Positions 32,053 to 46,131 of a stretch of DNA of 64,000 nucleotides are shown here, in pieces. Every line of letters starts with the position of its first letter. Position 1 is the stretch's first letter. Source of the stretch: Bimastos eiseni. Lineage: Eukaryota; Annelida; Clitellata; Crassiclitellata; Lumbricidae. A program made the translations under genes and the position numbers. Location: positions 43,835,572 through 43,899,571 of the forward strand of contig OY365811.1 in assembly GCA_959347315.1 (NCBI GenBank), read 5' to 3'. Below the pieces are notes generated by a model. It made no database searches. It was given only the letters and a program-made list of their open reading frames with translations, and was not told where the DNA came from.

Positions 32053-35000
32053 CTGGAAGAAGACAGAAAGTAGCCAACGTTTAATACCTGATCTGAAAAT
32101 TAGTTTAATAATTTAAATCAGCAATCTGCAACAATCAAAGTATTCTATTGATGGCTTTACTCTGGGTCACATGATGTTGGATATGGTCTTATAAGCAGGG
32201 TTGATGAGAGATGTCGCAAGAAAGTAGAGGAATGAACAAAAGTATTTGAAGAGTTTACAGCAAAGCTGCAGATGGACGAAGTTTGGGAACAATTGCATTC
32301 GAGAAAATAACACTTAATAGCCTTTATCGAATTGTTTGCCAACCGGAAAGCCTTCAAAGCACATTTTGGCTCAATCTCATGCAGACCACACAGTCATTTA
32401 CATTTATTTGCTATACTAGTATCTACTATACATGGCAAATTCTTCTTAACTGTATCAACTAAAATCATTTATCACACTTCCATATTCACATTTTCATGTT
32501 CTGTAAATTTCTGTATAATTAGAGCCATAGATGGACCTTTTAGACCTGAAATTGAATTTCATTTTACAGATTTACTTATACTGTTATTAATATTAAATAA
32601 TTATTATTCAACTGGAGCCTGCCTTAGTTCTTGACGCCCACGATCATTTAGGCTGTCAACAGGTACCCTCCCAAGGCTGATTACCCGGGTAATGAAATCG
32701 GTTTTCGGGTACCCAAAATTCCGTAAAAATGGGCGATTTTACCTGAACATATGCCAGAAATATTCCGTCGGTCATATTGGCTGACTGTTCGGGCAATGAA
32801 ATCGATTCTCGGGTGTCCGATATTCCGTGAAAATGCGCAATTCCCTACGTTTCCTAACAAAATATCAGCGCGGTCGGGTACCAGGATACACGACCGCTCG
32901 GATCGACGGGTACCCGGATCGTGATTTCAACATTTTTTGACAGCCTTAACGCTCGTGCGCACTAGATGTTACAAACTGTGATAATGAACCATGCACTGCA
33001 GATTTAAATAAATACACTCAACGGAGTTGCTTCTACTGCAATAAAAGAACAGATGAGAAAGTGGACTTACAGTGTTCACTACCTCTGGCATGGCTCCTTA
33101 GGTTTCTATTTGACTTTTGATCCAAAAAATTGTTGTCATCTAAGGTTAGTGAAAGAACCGGTTGCCTGAATCGTCGACGATCAACATAATCGGTTTCACG
33201 GTCATTTCCTCTTCCGTACGTCACGTCAATTCCATCATTAGTAATTGGTGTGTTGCCAAGTTCCATTCCACACTGTGAATGACAGCCAGTTGTAACAGTA
33301 GTTAAGCCGTCATTCCGTATGGTTGTTGTTCTCTGCAGGTGCTGAAATGGCTGAAAGAACCCTATTTCTTGGTCATTAGAAAAAAAACCATCTTCAGCAT
33401 CAACATCAGCGTTGCCACAGTCGTTATCAATCCGGTCGACTTCTTCATCTGACAACGTGAACTTGTGTCGTCCAAGTGGAAAGTTGTCTGTGCTGCTAGA
33501 GTTATTGGTGGCACTTTTTTTGCTGATTGTCTTCAAGTGCGTTATGTCAGATGTCGTCGATGATCCAATTGAATTGACCGAGTAGCAGGTCATCGTCGTC
33601 GTCGGTAAATCTTCCTCATTGTACATCTTGAAAACTTTGTCATTTGCCGGTGTAGCAGTAGCAGCTGTTGCACTCAAAGAAAGGCTGCCATCCCAATGCA
33701 GTGCGTGATCACCATATCTCCACTTATTAGATTCATTCCTTGACATCAAAGGGTTTCTTACAGATTTTCCTGAACCTGTGAAACTGAAATCAAGTTGTCC
33801 CTCTGTTTCCACACTTTGTGCATAATGCGCCGGATTACGATCATCGTAATCAAAACGAACAGTGAACTTTTCCTTTTCGTCTTCAGTCTCCAACATCATC
33901 TCATCAGATGACAGGTGGCTTTTCAAACTGGCCAGAATAGCAGCAAAACTCTTTTCACACATTTTTGCCTTCTGAAAATCATTTAATTTAGACGATGACA
34001 GACAATATGTTTTGAGAGGATCGTTGTTATTTCTCAGATCCTCTTCCTCCTCCTCCTTCCTTCTGTCCATCCCCCCCTCAGTCAGCATCGACCAACCAGA
34101 GCATGTAGCAGCAGCAGCAGCACCATGTGGTGACCAGTGACAACGATTCTCTGGTGAGTCGTTCTGCAACAGATTCTGTCCGTATTCTCTGCATTGTGCA
34201 TGCTTCAAAATGAGAAAGATTTCTCCCACAGACTCTCGAAACTCAAGAAACGTCTGGAAATTACAAATATTGAAACAAATGAAATGATAATCGTTATTAC
34301 TGCTAGACAGAAAAGACTTCTGAAGGTCATAAACAATTATAGACTGACTACTTATTATATCAATGTTCTTTCCATCTCCTCTCACGTCTTTTTCCTCTTC
34401 TGATCCATATTCATTGCCACTTCCTTCTTCTTCTTCCTCCTCTTCTTCTCTCTCCTCTCATATCCTCACTTCCCCTTTACTTCATCCATTTCCTTTGGCT
34501 ACCATCCATTATTTCTTCCCTCTCCTCTCTTGTTCTTTCCCTCTCCCTTGGCCTGTTTCCTTGCTGGCATTTCTCCTTATCCCTTGTTCTTCCCCACTCA
34601 ACATCCTTCACACGTTTTCATAACTTTCCTTTGCTTCTCCTTCCTTATCCCTTTTCATATTCTTCCCATCCTTTCTTTTACACTATTGCCTGTCTTCCAA
34701 CGTGTAATGGTAAAGAATATGGGTCTATTTTTGGCATCAGTAATAATTCTGCAGCAACTAATTTGACATGGATATTTTGTTGAAAAACGTGTCTACCTTA
34801 AACTCTAATCTGCATGTGGCAGTTAAGTAGGTTAAAAAACTAAAAAATGCAAAAAAAGTTATTTTTTTAGTCTGATTAAATTTTGTTCAGATTGTTCAGA
34901 CCTAAACTCGTGGAATATTAAAATCAGAACTAAAAACCAAAATGCCGTCTATATTGCTGCTTTATCAATAAGTAATAATTATTATATGGATGGGCGATAA

Positions 35001-38000
35001 CAACTTCATTAGATATTGTATCAGCGGAACCTTTTGAACTGTTGGTACAATTACAGTGAATTACCTGCATGATTTTAATGGGCATCGATGAAGAGGACCT
35101 TTCAAGGAGTTCTGATTTAGATATGGTTAACAATGTCTTCAGTGAACCGATCCTTAGAAACATCTGAGCACTGCAGAAATTACAAACAATCTAATTGTAA
35201 TAAAAATATCAGAAAAAAGTATAAAGCACGTAAAAGCTACATATCAGATGCTCCTCCTACTGTATGACAATCAATTCGGTGGGCATGAACAAGGTCGTCG
35301 GGTCAGAATCCTCCGGGAGGGATGGTTACGCATGAGCAAGGTCATAGGATCATAATCCTCCACAATGGAAAGCTAAGCATGAGCAAGGTCGTAGGGTCAG
35401 AATACTCTGGGAGGGATGGTTAAGCATGTGCAAGGCTGTAGGGTCAGAATCTTCCTGGAGGGATAGTTAAGCATGAGCAAAGTCGTAGGGTCAGAATCCT
35501 CCAGAACGGATAGTTAAGCACGAGCAAGGTCATTGGGTCTGTCTTCTGGGAGGGATAGTTAAACATGAGCAAGGTCGTAGGGTCAGAATCCTCTGGGAGG
35601 GATGGAGGTCAGGCCAACTACGACAATCACCTTGGACTGCTAAGGTAAAAAGTGGAAACCAAAATTTAAAAAAATATTTTGTCATCAGGTACTAAACCCA
35701 ACCCCAACAAAATAAAATATTCTGTTACAACAATAACAGAATTAGCACTGAATATATTACTGCTGCAAATGGTAATCACCACTCAAGGCAGATATTATTG
35801 ACTATATGTGGCACAGCTGGTTTAATATCTATAAGTCGTTATCTATCTATAAAGCTTAGAAATGGAAAGGTTCTGGCATGCAAATGCCTTAGGGAGGCCG
35901 AAAACATATCGCACCCACTCCAGCAGCAGCAGAATCTCAGCTCATGAGAGAAATTCAACTGTAGCATAAAGAATGACTTAATTGATGCATAAAATGAAAT
36001 CATAAACTAATGATTAACTGATCAAGGAAATAACAAACCTGATTGAGTTTAGAGAAGGAACTGATAAGAGAAAGCTTTCGTCCTGTAGAACAAAGCATCA
36101 GAAGGTTGTCTCAGAAACAGCTCAACCTACTTTATTCACAGGATCAGTTAATTTCAAAGACAGAAACAACATGACCAATATATCACGTGGTCTTGCTTCT
36201 TCTTCAAAGAATCTGAATATTAAGTAGACTCTTCTTGGATATTAAAGGTTGAAACCAAAATTGAGAGGCCAACCAACCAACTGTTCCATCACATGTCTCA
36301 TATTCATGTTTCTCAATGTCAGTAAGTTTACATGGCTGACCAGAGTCACAGTTAATCTGTTTACAATCATTACTATTATGTACATTTCTACATGATATGC
36401 ACATAATAGTTATGATTTAACTACTCACCAATACAGTGCATAAGCCACTCGAGAACAAATACTAAGACGACTGAAAAGTACCTGAGTTGGTTCTATTGAA
36501 GAATCCACTTTCGTCTGACCACTGCTGCTGCTGTCCCTGCGTGAAAGAGCATCGCTTGCAATCTGTCGTATGCGCATGGCCATACTGTTGTAGGAGTGGC
36601 AGAAGATGATCTATAACATGAAGGAAGCGACACAGAGGACCCAATACGTCATCATTTGATAGCATAGATTGAAAAGGAACTGCAACAGTGCAACATCTGC
36701 ATTAAATAATGAACACCAGCTGTCGCCCATTGACTATAAATCATTTGTTGAATAACTAAAGCTGCACTAATAACTAACATTCTGCTTTGCAAAGCAACTA
36801 ATCGATTGAAATTCAGTCGTAACACAATTATTAAAGAGACAAAATTCAGGATTTTAATCTTACCTTGATCTGGAAATCTGGTTTAGCTAGAACACCAAAC
36901 GACGCTTGAAGCTTTGAGATGTTGATGATGACGTTGCCAGAATACAAATCAGACCTGCAAGATGATAACAACGACGACCCAATGATTCAAGTACTAGTAA
37001 AGTAAGAACAACTCATCCCCGCAATAGCTAAGAATCTTTTCTTTAAACTACAATTGGTAACTGAGAAGAGTTAGACATTCCCCTTCATCTCTACTTTGTT
37101 TGGTTACCACTTTAAATGCCATCTACATCATAAGGTATTGTACTAGTTTAGTAGTAGATTTAGACATCTTTTGAATTACAACCCAAAGGCCACATAATTA
37201 TGTGCTACCCATGACAACATACAGTACACATACGAGAGATGAGAGTAGCTGCTCACGAATGATCGGGTGGCGTTAATCGGCGAAGGTTGACATTAGTAGA
37301 GAAGGTGAGGAGGAGGATCCAACATGCGAGCGATTTCTGCTTCAGTCCACTGACCCTCATCACAAGTCTTTCCATCTCCTGCTTACGCTGTAGTACCATC
37401 AAATCCTCAATGATGATAACTGTGTTCCCACCAACTGTCATGTCTTCAAAGTACCCAGATATCATGAGGCGCGCATAGTCCCGGTCAGTGACCACGACAT
37501 TATACCTACGACAGCCCAATACGACGGATAGCATAATCCAATACAAGGAAAGACAACAAGTCTAGTTCACTATACATCTATCTCAACTTATATGCACACA
37601 CAGTGGCATATTTGATTTGTAGTGTAAGGTGTTGTAAGTGAGTCCGGAAGAAAGGAAATTGGGAGTGAACATGCAAAAGGGTGATGAAGAAACCTTCAAG
37701 GCAATGAGCAACAGCATCAAAATAGGCAAACTCAATGGAAGGTATGAAAAGAAAGGACAATATAGTCACCAGAGACAACGATACAACACTGAGGTCGTAC
37801 AAATCACTGGTTTGGGTATGCAGTTGGAATATTAAATCCAGGTATGAATGAGTCTATACCTGAAACAGAACATAGAAAACTAGAAAAAGTGAACAGCAGA
37901 AGAGCCACAAAATGACTTGGTACTACAAGAATTTAGACTTTGAAGAAAGGTTGAAAAGGTGTTGAATAACTGGAGAGAAGCAGGAGGAGCAGAAAAGGTA

Positions 38001-41000
38001 TATAATGAAAGCCTGTAGGATTATGACTGGAATGGAAGCACTGCAGTGAAGATGGAGGATTATTGAATTAGCTTCAAATATAGCAACTCTGGGACACAGG
38101 TATAAATTATCATTTAAGAAAAATTACGGCGGTAATTCTTCAGTGCAAGAGTTGCAGCTTGGTATGAATGATAGCACCGTCTCAGTGCAGGGGCGTCCAC
38201 ATAGGGGGGGGGGGGTCCGGAGGCAAATGCCTCCAATATCAGGTAGGGGGGGATAATTTTTTAGTCTTAGGAGGAATATCTTCTATTCCTAACACTGGGG
38301 ACCGGGGGTTTGTCTCCATCAGTCAGAGGAGATTGACGTTCCTGCCTTTGTGGACTTTATCACATCCTTTAAGAGGAAGAGCTCTAGAAGAGATAGGTGG
38401 CTATTAAGCCTAACAGGTTATTGGCATTGGATCCTGCACTGACCACTTCAGAACCACTTAAAACCACCTTTGATATGTCATGTCAATACTTATGATAAAA
38501 AGTTGGATGTGCACTGCGGCCATGTTCATTGGGCACGAACCCATTCTCCAAACACAATGGTAGTGCCACAATGGCCAGAATCTGTGATATGTGTACTGGG
38601 CCAACAGATACTCACCAATTGCAATGAGTGCCACCATCCTCTGGGATGAAATTATGTCAATGTTTCACAGGTATTCCATCTGAAATTCCTACACTTTCTT
38701 CAATGCACATGTAATCTAACTTTCCTATAGCTTCATATGACCTACTAATTTTATCACTTCTTCTATTGGTTGAGATCCTGCCACACCACCACTGCCCATT
38801 TCAATGTGTGTCACTCCATTAAAGGCCCCTGTGCTACACTGACGTAGGCCTATGCCTAACCAATGTATCTATTCTGGTTAGTGAAATCGTAAACGTCTCA
38901 TTCCTAACAGACATAATAATGATGATCTCACAGTTTTGTCACAGCCTAAACAATGCCTTCCAATTGCATGACACAGTAAGGCATGAATGATGAGTTAATG
39001 TACACAGGGCTCGAAATGGAACGGACCGGAACGCCGTCCCTGTTCGTAAAATGCAACGGTAATATCATTCCGTTTCGTCAAAATATGAGAACGCCGTTTT
39101 GTGGCCATTGTTCAGCTTGTTAAAAGTGGAAATTATTAAAAATTCCGATTGTAAAGTCAACTTTCTGTTATGAATTACAATATCAATCTCGAAAAATGTC
39201 AATAAAGGGGCATTAAATATAACGATGTGGCAAACAGTCCCATTCTTCCCTATTCGTTGTTTATTTGCGTTTGACGTCAATTTATATTACCAACCCTTTC
39301 GACGTCATGTCTAAAATATAGTCAAAGAGGAAGATTGTGTATTTGTGTTTTCATTTCAAAAATTGTACTGGAGATCTTATTTTAGGAAAAAAACAATCAG
39401 ATTCGGAAATAGAGGTAGGCCTCTATTTCCGAAATCTCTATAATTTGGAAATTAACCATCTTGAGTTAAATGAATTATGTTGGTAGGCCTACTCCACTTT
39501 TAAAATTCAACCCAGAAACCTACGTGCGGTCAATCCGCCGGTCATGGTTGTGTAAATGCCGGCATTCAGTTGACGATAATTATACGGCCAGTCGCAAACG
39601 TGAGAAGCAAGAAGACAATGCCTATGAATTTGTATGGAAAATACTATGGTCTGTCTAGTAGGTTTAATCATATTATACGGTTGATGAAAGTTTGAAACAT
39701 AATTATACAGATTAATAGAAGTAAGCAACAAACAAACGGTTCCTGTTAATAAGGCAATAAATTTTACAATTTTTACAACATTTTATTTTATGAATCTCAA
39801 CTTGCTCATTAACTTTAAGTTGAGCATCAGACTGCCATTACAACATTGACAAACACATATAACGAATGCCTTAACTATATAAGTGTATTACAGTGAATTC
39901 ATGTTTTTTGTTGAACATAAAATTGTCGTGTGAATGGTTTATATATTTACTACTGCTTGGTTTCGTTTTGTAAAATTTTCAATTTCGAGCATTGAATGTA
40001 CATAGTTATAACTAAATAGATCAACTCCCAACAGCTCATCCTTCAAAGGAAACCATCTCAGAGCCACTCGCAGACCCACTCGCTGAGCCACTCGCTGAGC
40101 GACTCGTTTCCTCGTCTCATGATTAACAGCTGTCGTCCTATTTAATTAGCAATGTCAGCAGACCTGACTGAGCCTAACCTCGTCTCCAGCAGATGAATGA
40201 GCTCCTCGTGTTTGGCTGTCACATCACGAGACATCACTATGGAAATTTGCTGCAGACAAGATCTCCAGATGACGACCTCATCATCGTTTTCATCGCCATC
40301 CAAAGTTAAATGAAGATTTTCTGTGGATAATGCAAGAAAATAGTTTTAAAATCTGGTCACATCATAGATTCTTTGCAACAATATATTTAAGAGTTAGTTT
40401 ACTATGTCAAGGGAGAAGATCCTTCAGATAACTTGACTGCCTCTGTTTGAACCATGGTTGCCTATCCTACAACCGATTCTCTGAATCTGAAACTGAAGGA
40501 TCAAGTTTCGTACCATTGTCGCCTTGAAGTCCAACAAAAGGAACTTTTACAAGAAGACACTTCTCCCTGTATGTTGATGCCAAAGAAGACGAATATTCGA
40601 TGACAAGATCAAAATCAGTCCATGGCGAATCTTCTGTGAGATGGTTACTTGCCACCAGATAACAGTTATAGGCATCACATCTGGAGAGAACAAGATGACA
40701 ACGCTATCATAATCGGTAGCAGAAGAAGGGTCCAGGATTTTACTTAGAAGGCAGTCATAAGATGAATTTCGTAGATTACATTGATAGCAATTCAGTTGAT
40801 GACGATGATGTATATAGTTCTATAGCTATTGATCGAGATGAATATACTGTGGGTATATTCATTGATATAGCTACGGCCTTTGATGCAGTAAATCGCCGAA
40901 TTTCATAGGCTAAACTAACAAATTTTGGCATTCGGGGCTTAGCTTTAGACTGGTTCAAAAGTTATCTAAGCAACAGATCCCAATATGTTTCCTGCAATGG

Positions 41001-44000
41001 AGTAGTATCGTCAGTAACGACCAATTCCTTACTTGGGACATGCATATTGAAAAAATCTCCTCAAAAAGATCTAAAAATATTGGGATTATATCATGCATCG
41101 CGTACCTAATACCTAAAACAATTAAACCTTTACTTTTCCCTACTTAATTGGGAAAATTAAGTAGGGAACTTAACCTACTTAACCTACTGCAATGTAATTA
41201 GGGCGGCAAACTATAACTCATGGTTGAATAGATTAGTTGTACTTTAAAATGTGAGCATTTAAAATCACTAGGAAAACCACCTTGTCAGATACCTCTTTCC
41301 ATCCCATATTGCATGTATCGCAAATAACACTATGCCAGGCCAATGAATTTGTATATGATTTTTTTTAATGAATAAATTACTACCTTCTGCTTATCTGAAC
41401 TACCTTAAACCACTTCATCTAGCTAATTCATATTGTCTTAGAAATGTTAATGATTATCAGCCTATTTTTTCCTCCTACAAACATGGGCAAATTCTCGATT
41501 GCCTACACTAGTCCCATAGCCTGGAATTGCCTACCACACGAAATCCGTAATATAAACCACTATGAAACCTTTAAATACCGACTCCATAAGCACTTATTGA
41601 CTGACTCTACATGAAGTACCTATTTCTTTACTATCTGTCAAGTTTGTATACTTTATATTAATTAACTAGTTAAGTCTAGTAACTTTACCACCTTACCGAA
41701 TATACTCAATTCGTCATCCACCACTACTTAATCTCATCTCCGTAACTGGGTGACCCTGCTATCGGGATCTCGGTCCCTTAAGGGTTTTCCATTATTGTTT
41801 TATTTAATAATCTGTGTAGCATCAGATGGTACATTTTATTTAGGAAAAATTTAATTCTCACTCTGATGCTATTCGTATATAACTAAGTGAATAATGATGT
41901 ATAAATTATATGCATTGTTCACAGAGAATTTGTTACCTACATTTGTATAATGATGGTGAAACGATAAAAAAAACTTGTGGTTATGGTTATAGCTCTACTG
42001 AGTGAGGCCTGCGCATTGTCCCATTTGCCCGTACAACTGCTAAACAGAATTGTGCCTTCTCAGGGGTTGGTCCCTCGCTCTGGAACACGCTCCCGTTGGT
42101 GTTACGGTTATCGCCAAGGGTCCACTAAGACACTTTTTATACTCGCCTTACAACTGTTCTTTTTAGCCATGCCGGGGTCGGGAGCGATCCTGAGTAGTAG
42201 TCTTGAAGGGCCGCTATATAAATTTTCGTAATGAATGAATAACAACTGGTAAGACCTGCCATGTATTGTATTGTATTGTATTTACATAATCTTACAGCAC
42301 CTCTCACAGAACAACCGAACTAGAGGTTCTCCTTTAGTGAAGAGACATATGGGAAAAGAAAAGTCTGAAGAATATGGGTAGAGACAGCTAAGATGAAAAA
42401 GCGATTTGAACTTGGGAGAGGGAATATCCTTCCAAAGCAAAGGGCTGACAACATGGAACAACCTTTGTTCCCATTTGTGTCTTCTTTTACCTAGGGACAG
42501 CTTTGCAGTCTGCAAACACTTTTACAAAAACTGGTCCTCATCGCAAAAGTTGGGCTGGGAGTGCTTCTGAGTAGATTATGTTTAGAGGGTGCTATATATG
42601 TTACAGGCAATGTCTGAAACCAGGAATTTTGCACTATGCCAAGGCAATTTGTAAAACCCTAACCCTTCACTAACCCTGACCCTACACTAACCCTATACCT
42701 AACCCAAACCCTAAATAGGGTTTTACAAATTGCAGTGAAACCAGGCATTTTACAAAATGTCTGGTTTCACACATTGTCTATTACATATATAAGTGCTCTG
42801 ATGAAGCAGGATATCTGCAGTCTCTGCTGTAATATGCCAAGCAAATTTTTGTCAATGGCAACGGCCTCTGTTGTCAAAAGCTGTCATTAAACTCTGGATC
42901 CATCCATCCAGGACATCTGCAAAGAGGGACCCATCTGTCTTTTGAGTTGAGGAATGTAGTAAAAAATAATAATAGTAATTTCTGGGAAAATATAGGCAAC
43001 TCACCTGTCCAGGTCAGTTGGCAAAAGAAAAGAAGAGAAAAGAGTTGGTCTAATCTCCTCAAATGAAGTCAAAATTATCTCCAGAAGATAATGACCAAGA
43101 GACATATGACTCTCATCCTGGCCATTGCCACACGCTGGCAAAATCACCAGAACCTGTCAACCAGAAGCACAAGAAAAGCATTTGTTCCTCTTGTTACACT
43201 GATTTAAATGGAATTAACAGATCTGTGGATTGTGTCTGCTCCACTTGTGACACACAGAAGGATTACCCCAACTTCAATTCGTTTTGTATTATTCTGTACT
43301 GATTTCATAGAAGTTGACTGTGTTAGTCACTTATTTTTAAGCAAACTGAACAGCATCACCCTACAATAGCCATCAACTGGCTACAGCTCTCATCAGATAA
43401 CGAGTATTGTCATTCAAAGCAAGGGTCTAAGCCTCAACTAAGGCAGCGGCAACTGTATAGGGACCTCGAACATCGGGTCCTTCACTCACGATTCTCTGAT
43501 TGTACACATGCATCTGAACTTCTGGGAGGATGACAAAATTCACAAATATAATTGCATTGTATTGCACATTATCATGACATGATAACCAAGTCCCAAAACA
43601 AATATTCAACATCATCGGCTTACCTTTGACTTGGAATCTGTTCTTGAATAGGTTGACTGAAATTGGCATATTAGATGACACATTTCCAATGCTTTTGGAT
43701 GCAATATTCCGTCCTTGCTGTGATGACTCTGCTCCAGAAGAAGCTTCTGCTGTATGTTATCGAGAAGACCTACGTCAGTAAATATGCAGAAGACATGCGT
43801 CATTGGTCACATGTGGCAAAACCAAGAAGAAGAAGAAGAAAATCTTCATTTCAAAAGCAATCTGCTGTTAAGAGGAAAGCTACAAAAGTCAGACAGAGAC
43901 CGAGGCTACATAGGGGCTAGATAAGTCGACAGACAGAGAAGGAACAGAAAATAGGAGACCAACAGATTAGCTTAGTGCTGTGTAGTATTTGATTTTTGAA

Positions 44001-46089
44001 TAGACATAAATCGTGGTACAGTCCCTAAGTTGACTCTTACTGCTATGTAAGACGATCCAGTTTTTCTGTAGTCATGGTTGAGCTGGAAGCGTTCCTGAAT
44101 ATATGCTCAAAATGAATGAATGAATGAATGAATGAATGACAAACCAAAGAACAGCTAAGCAGACATGTCATCAGCTTACCGCCTATGATCTGCTGGTTTC
44201 TTGCCTTCATCATAGACAACACATGAGTAGCAGAGGAGAGAGAAGAGTGAATGAGATGCTCACGAGCACTGACCAGACAATGGACACAGATGGCTGCCCT
44301 CAGCAAATCCATCTTCAGCTGAACATCAACATCTGCAATAAACCAATTGAATTTTTGCCACAACTAACACATCCATCTTCAGCTGAACATCAACATCTCC
44401 AATAACCAATTGAACTGTCGCTACAACTGACAAATTCATCTTCAGCTGAACATCAACATTTCCAATAAACCAATTGAACTGTTGCTACAACTGACAAATC
44501 CATCCTCAGCTGAACATAAACATCTGCAATACACCAATTGAGCTGTGGCCGCAACTGACCTCAGTTTAAAAGTCTTAGTAAAGACTGGTGCATGGTCTGA
44601 AACTGTCAGGTCTTCACATACACTCAACCAAAACTACGAGTGTAGGACAAAAGCCCCCCTCCCGGACAAAAGCCCCCAAACAAAAGCCCCTCCCAGCTAG
44701 GACAAAAGCCCCCCAGTGAAGACCATAAGCTCGCCCAAATTATATATTCAAGCCTGCATGTGTGTGCATATGATGCATGGTTGTATACACAATATGTACG
44801 TGTGCATGGATGTGCCCATGTCGGCTAAGTGTTACTAAACCTGTGAAATATCTATTTTTAGCGGGTTGACATATTGCTTTGGTTCCAGTACCTGCAAAGT
44901 TTGAAGACGAAATAGTTCGTAATATGAGGTGTGCATGTTAGAACTGGACTCACTTTGTCTCCTATACGACACGATAATTAGTTGCTTGTTTTCATATAGT
45001 TTACATAATGGCAGTTAAATATATAACTTGTCATAATCCGTTCATACTTCACACTAGGGGGCTTTTGTCCGGGGGGCAAATGTCCTACCCCAAAATGGGG
45101 AGCTTTTACCGGGGGGGGGGTTTGTCCGGGTGGCTTTTGTCCGTTCCCCGAAACTAGAGCCATCCTCCGTTCAATATATATATTCCAGATAAATCTTGTC
45201 AAATAACTACCAAGACTTGAATTACTACTAAGTGAAGCTGACATCGAAATAAGAATCCAGTCACAAGACGAACAAGCACAACGTCCCTCTCATATTGTAA
45301 TTGAGTGAAACTAAAGCTCATCAACCAGAACCTAGCTCCATTACATAAGATGGGATAATAACAATGAAGCAATCTAAAGATGATTTCTGTAATAATGCAC
45401 TTTCAACATGAAGTGTCAACATGGAGTGTTGATATCTCCGCGGCCCGCTGACTTAAGAGGAGATTATATCGATTATGCAAGAGGTCACCCGTCGATTGCT
45501 TTGCCTCATATGCATCATCTTTGCCCACACCTTCCCTCCTCCCCAAATGGTCTCTAGTAGGGTGAACCATTCAGAAGCGCTGCCAGTGTGCAAGACCCAG
45601 CGAGAAGCAGGCTATGTGAAAAGTGAAGGAGGATGAGAGACTTGTCCCCAGGGTTCATCAGCTGTGATGGGGTCAGCAGTACTCCATAGTAGTAGCATTA
45701 AAGGTGCGCTATATAAATCTTTTTAATGAATAAATAATTTAATGGTGTTTAGAGCTATCACAAGGCTAATATATTTATGCACTATTATACACATAATGAT
45801 ATAATATATAAATAATAATTATTAAGGCAATTCTATTGGTCAGCATAATATGAGTGGTCTCTACCTACCTAGTATACATGGCACATGTGGTGGACCGCCT
45901 TCTAAAAAGTAGCTCTTCTAGGATTGGCCTGAGCGACTGCATGCCTTAGCTCACCTAGATATATAATACCCTGCCTGCGTGTTTTAGCTGGCTCTTGACG
46001 GTTCAGCTCATACGAGGTAAAGTCTGTGCAACGTGATTCTTATTATTATATAGGGAACTGATTATTATGTAGTTTATTTGAAATATCAA

Positions 46090-46131
<42 letters not shown>

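Noticed and set aside
35800..35950. Another Helitron 5' end (TCTATAAAGCTTAG, CTGGCATGCAAATGCC)
   Set aside because: Some resemblance to H1 and H2 starts but too short and no matching 3' end was found.
36462..36665. 67-codon minus-strand frame with Gln-rich sequence
   Set aside because: The exon there uses another frame (IRQIASDAL) that fits both neighbours and the family.
39005..39994. Host gene exons around 39470-39730
   Set aside because: The whole stretch is bounded by terminal inverted repeats and a perfect 8-bp duplication, so it is a transposon; its ORFs are short.
43063..43302. 79-codon plus-strand frame with several Cys and His
   Set aside because: No splice context, no family resemblance, and it lies inside a minus-strand gene's intron; probably chance.
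43427..43464. The stop codon TAG at 43427-43429 as the end of a separate gene
   Set aside because: Exons further down (40680 to 31916) continue the same family domain order, so the frame up to this stop is better explained as read-through past a donor.
44560..45237. Two candidate SHOC1 exons (45155-45237 and 44560-44633)
   Set aside because: They fit each other in phase only with weak splice sites. Joining 47741-47988 directly to 44180-44332 keeps phase, uses better sites and matches the family's length, so these are probably chance frames beside a TIR element.
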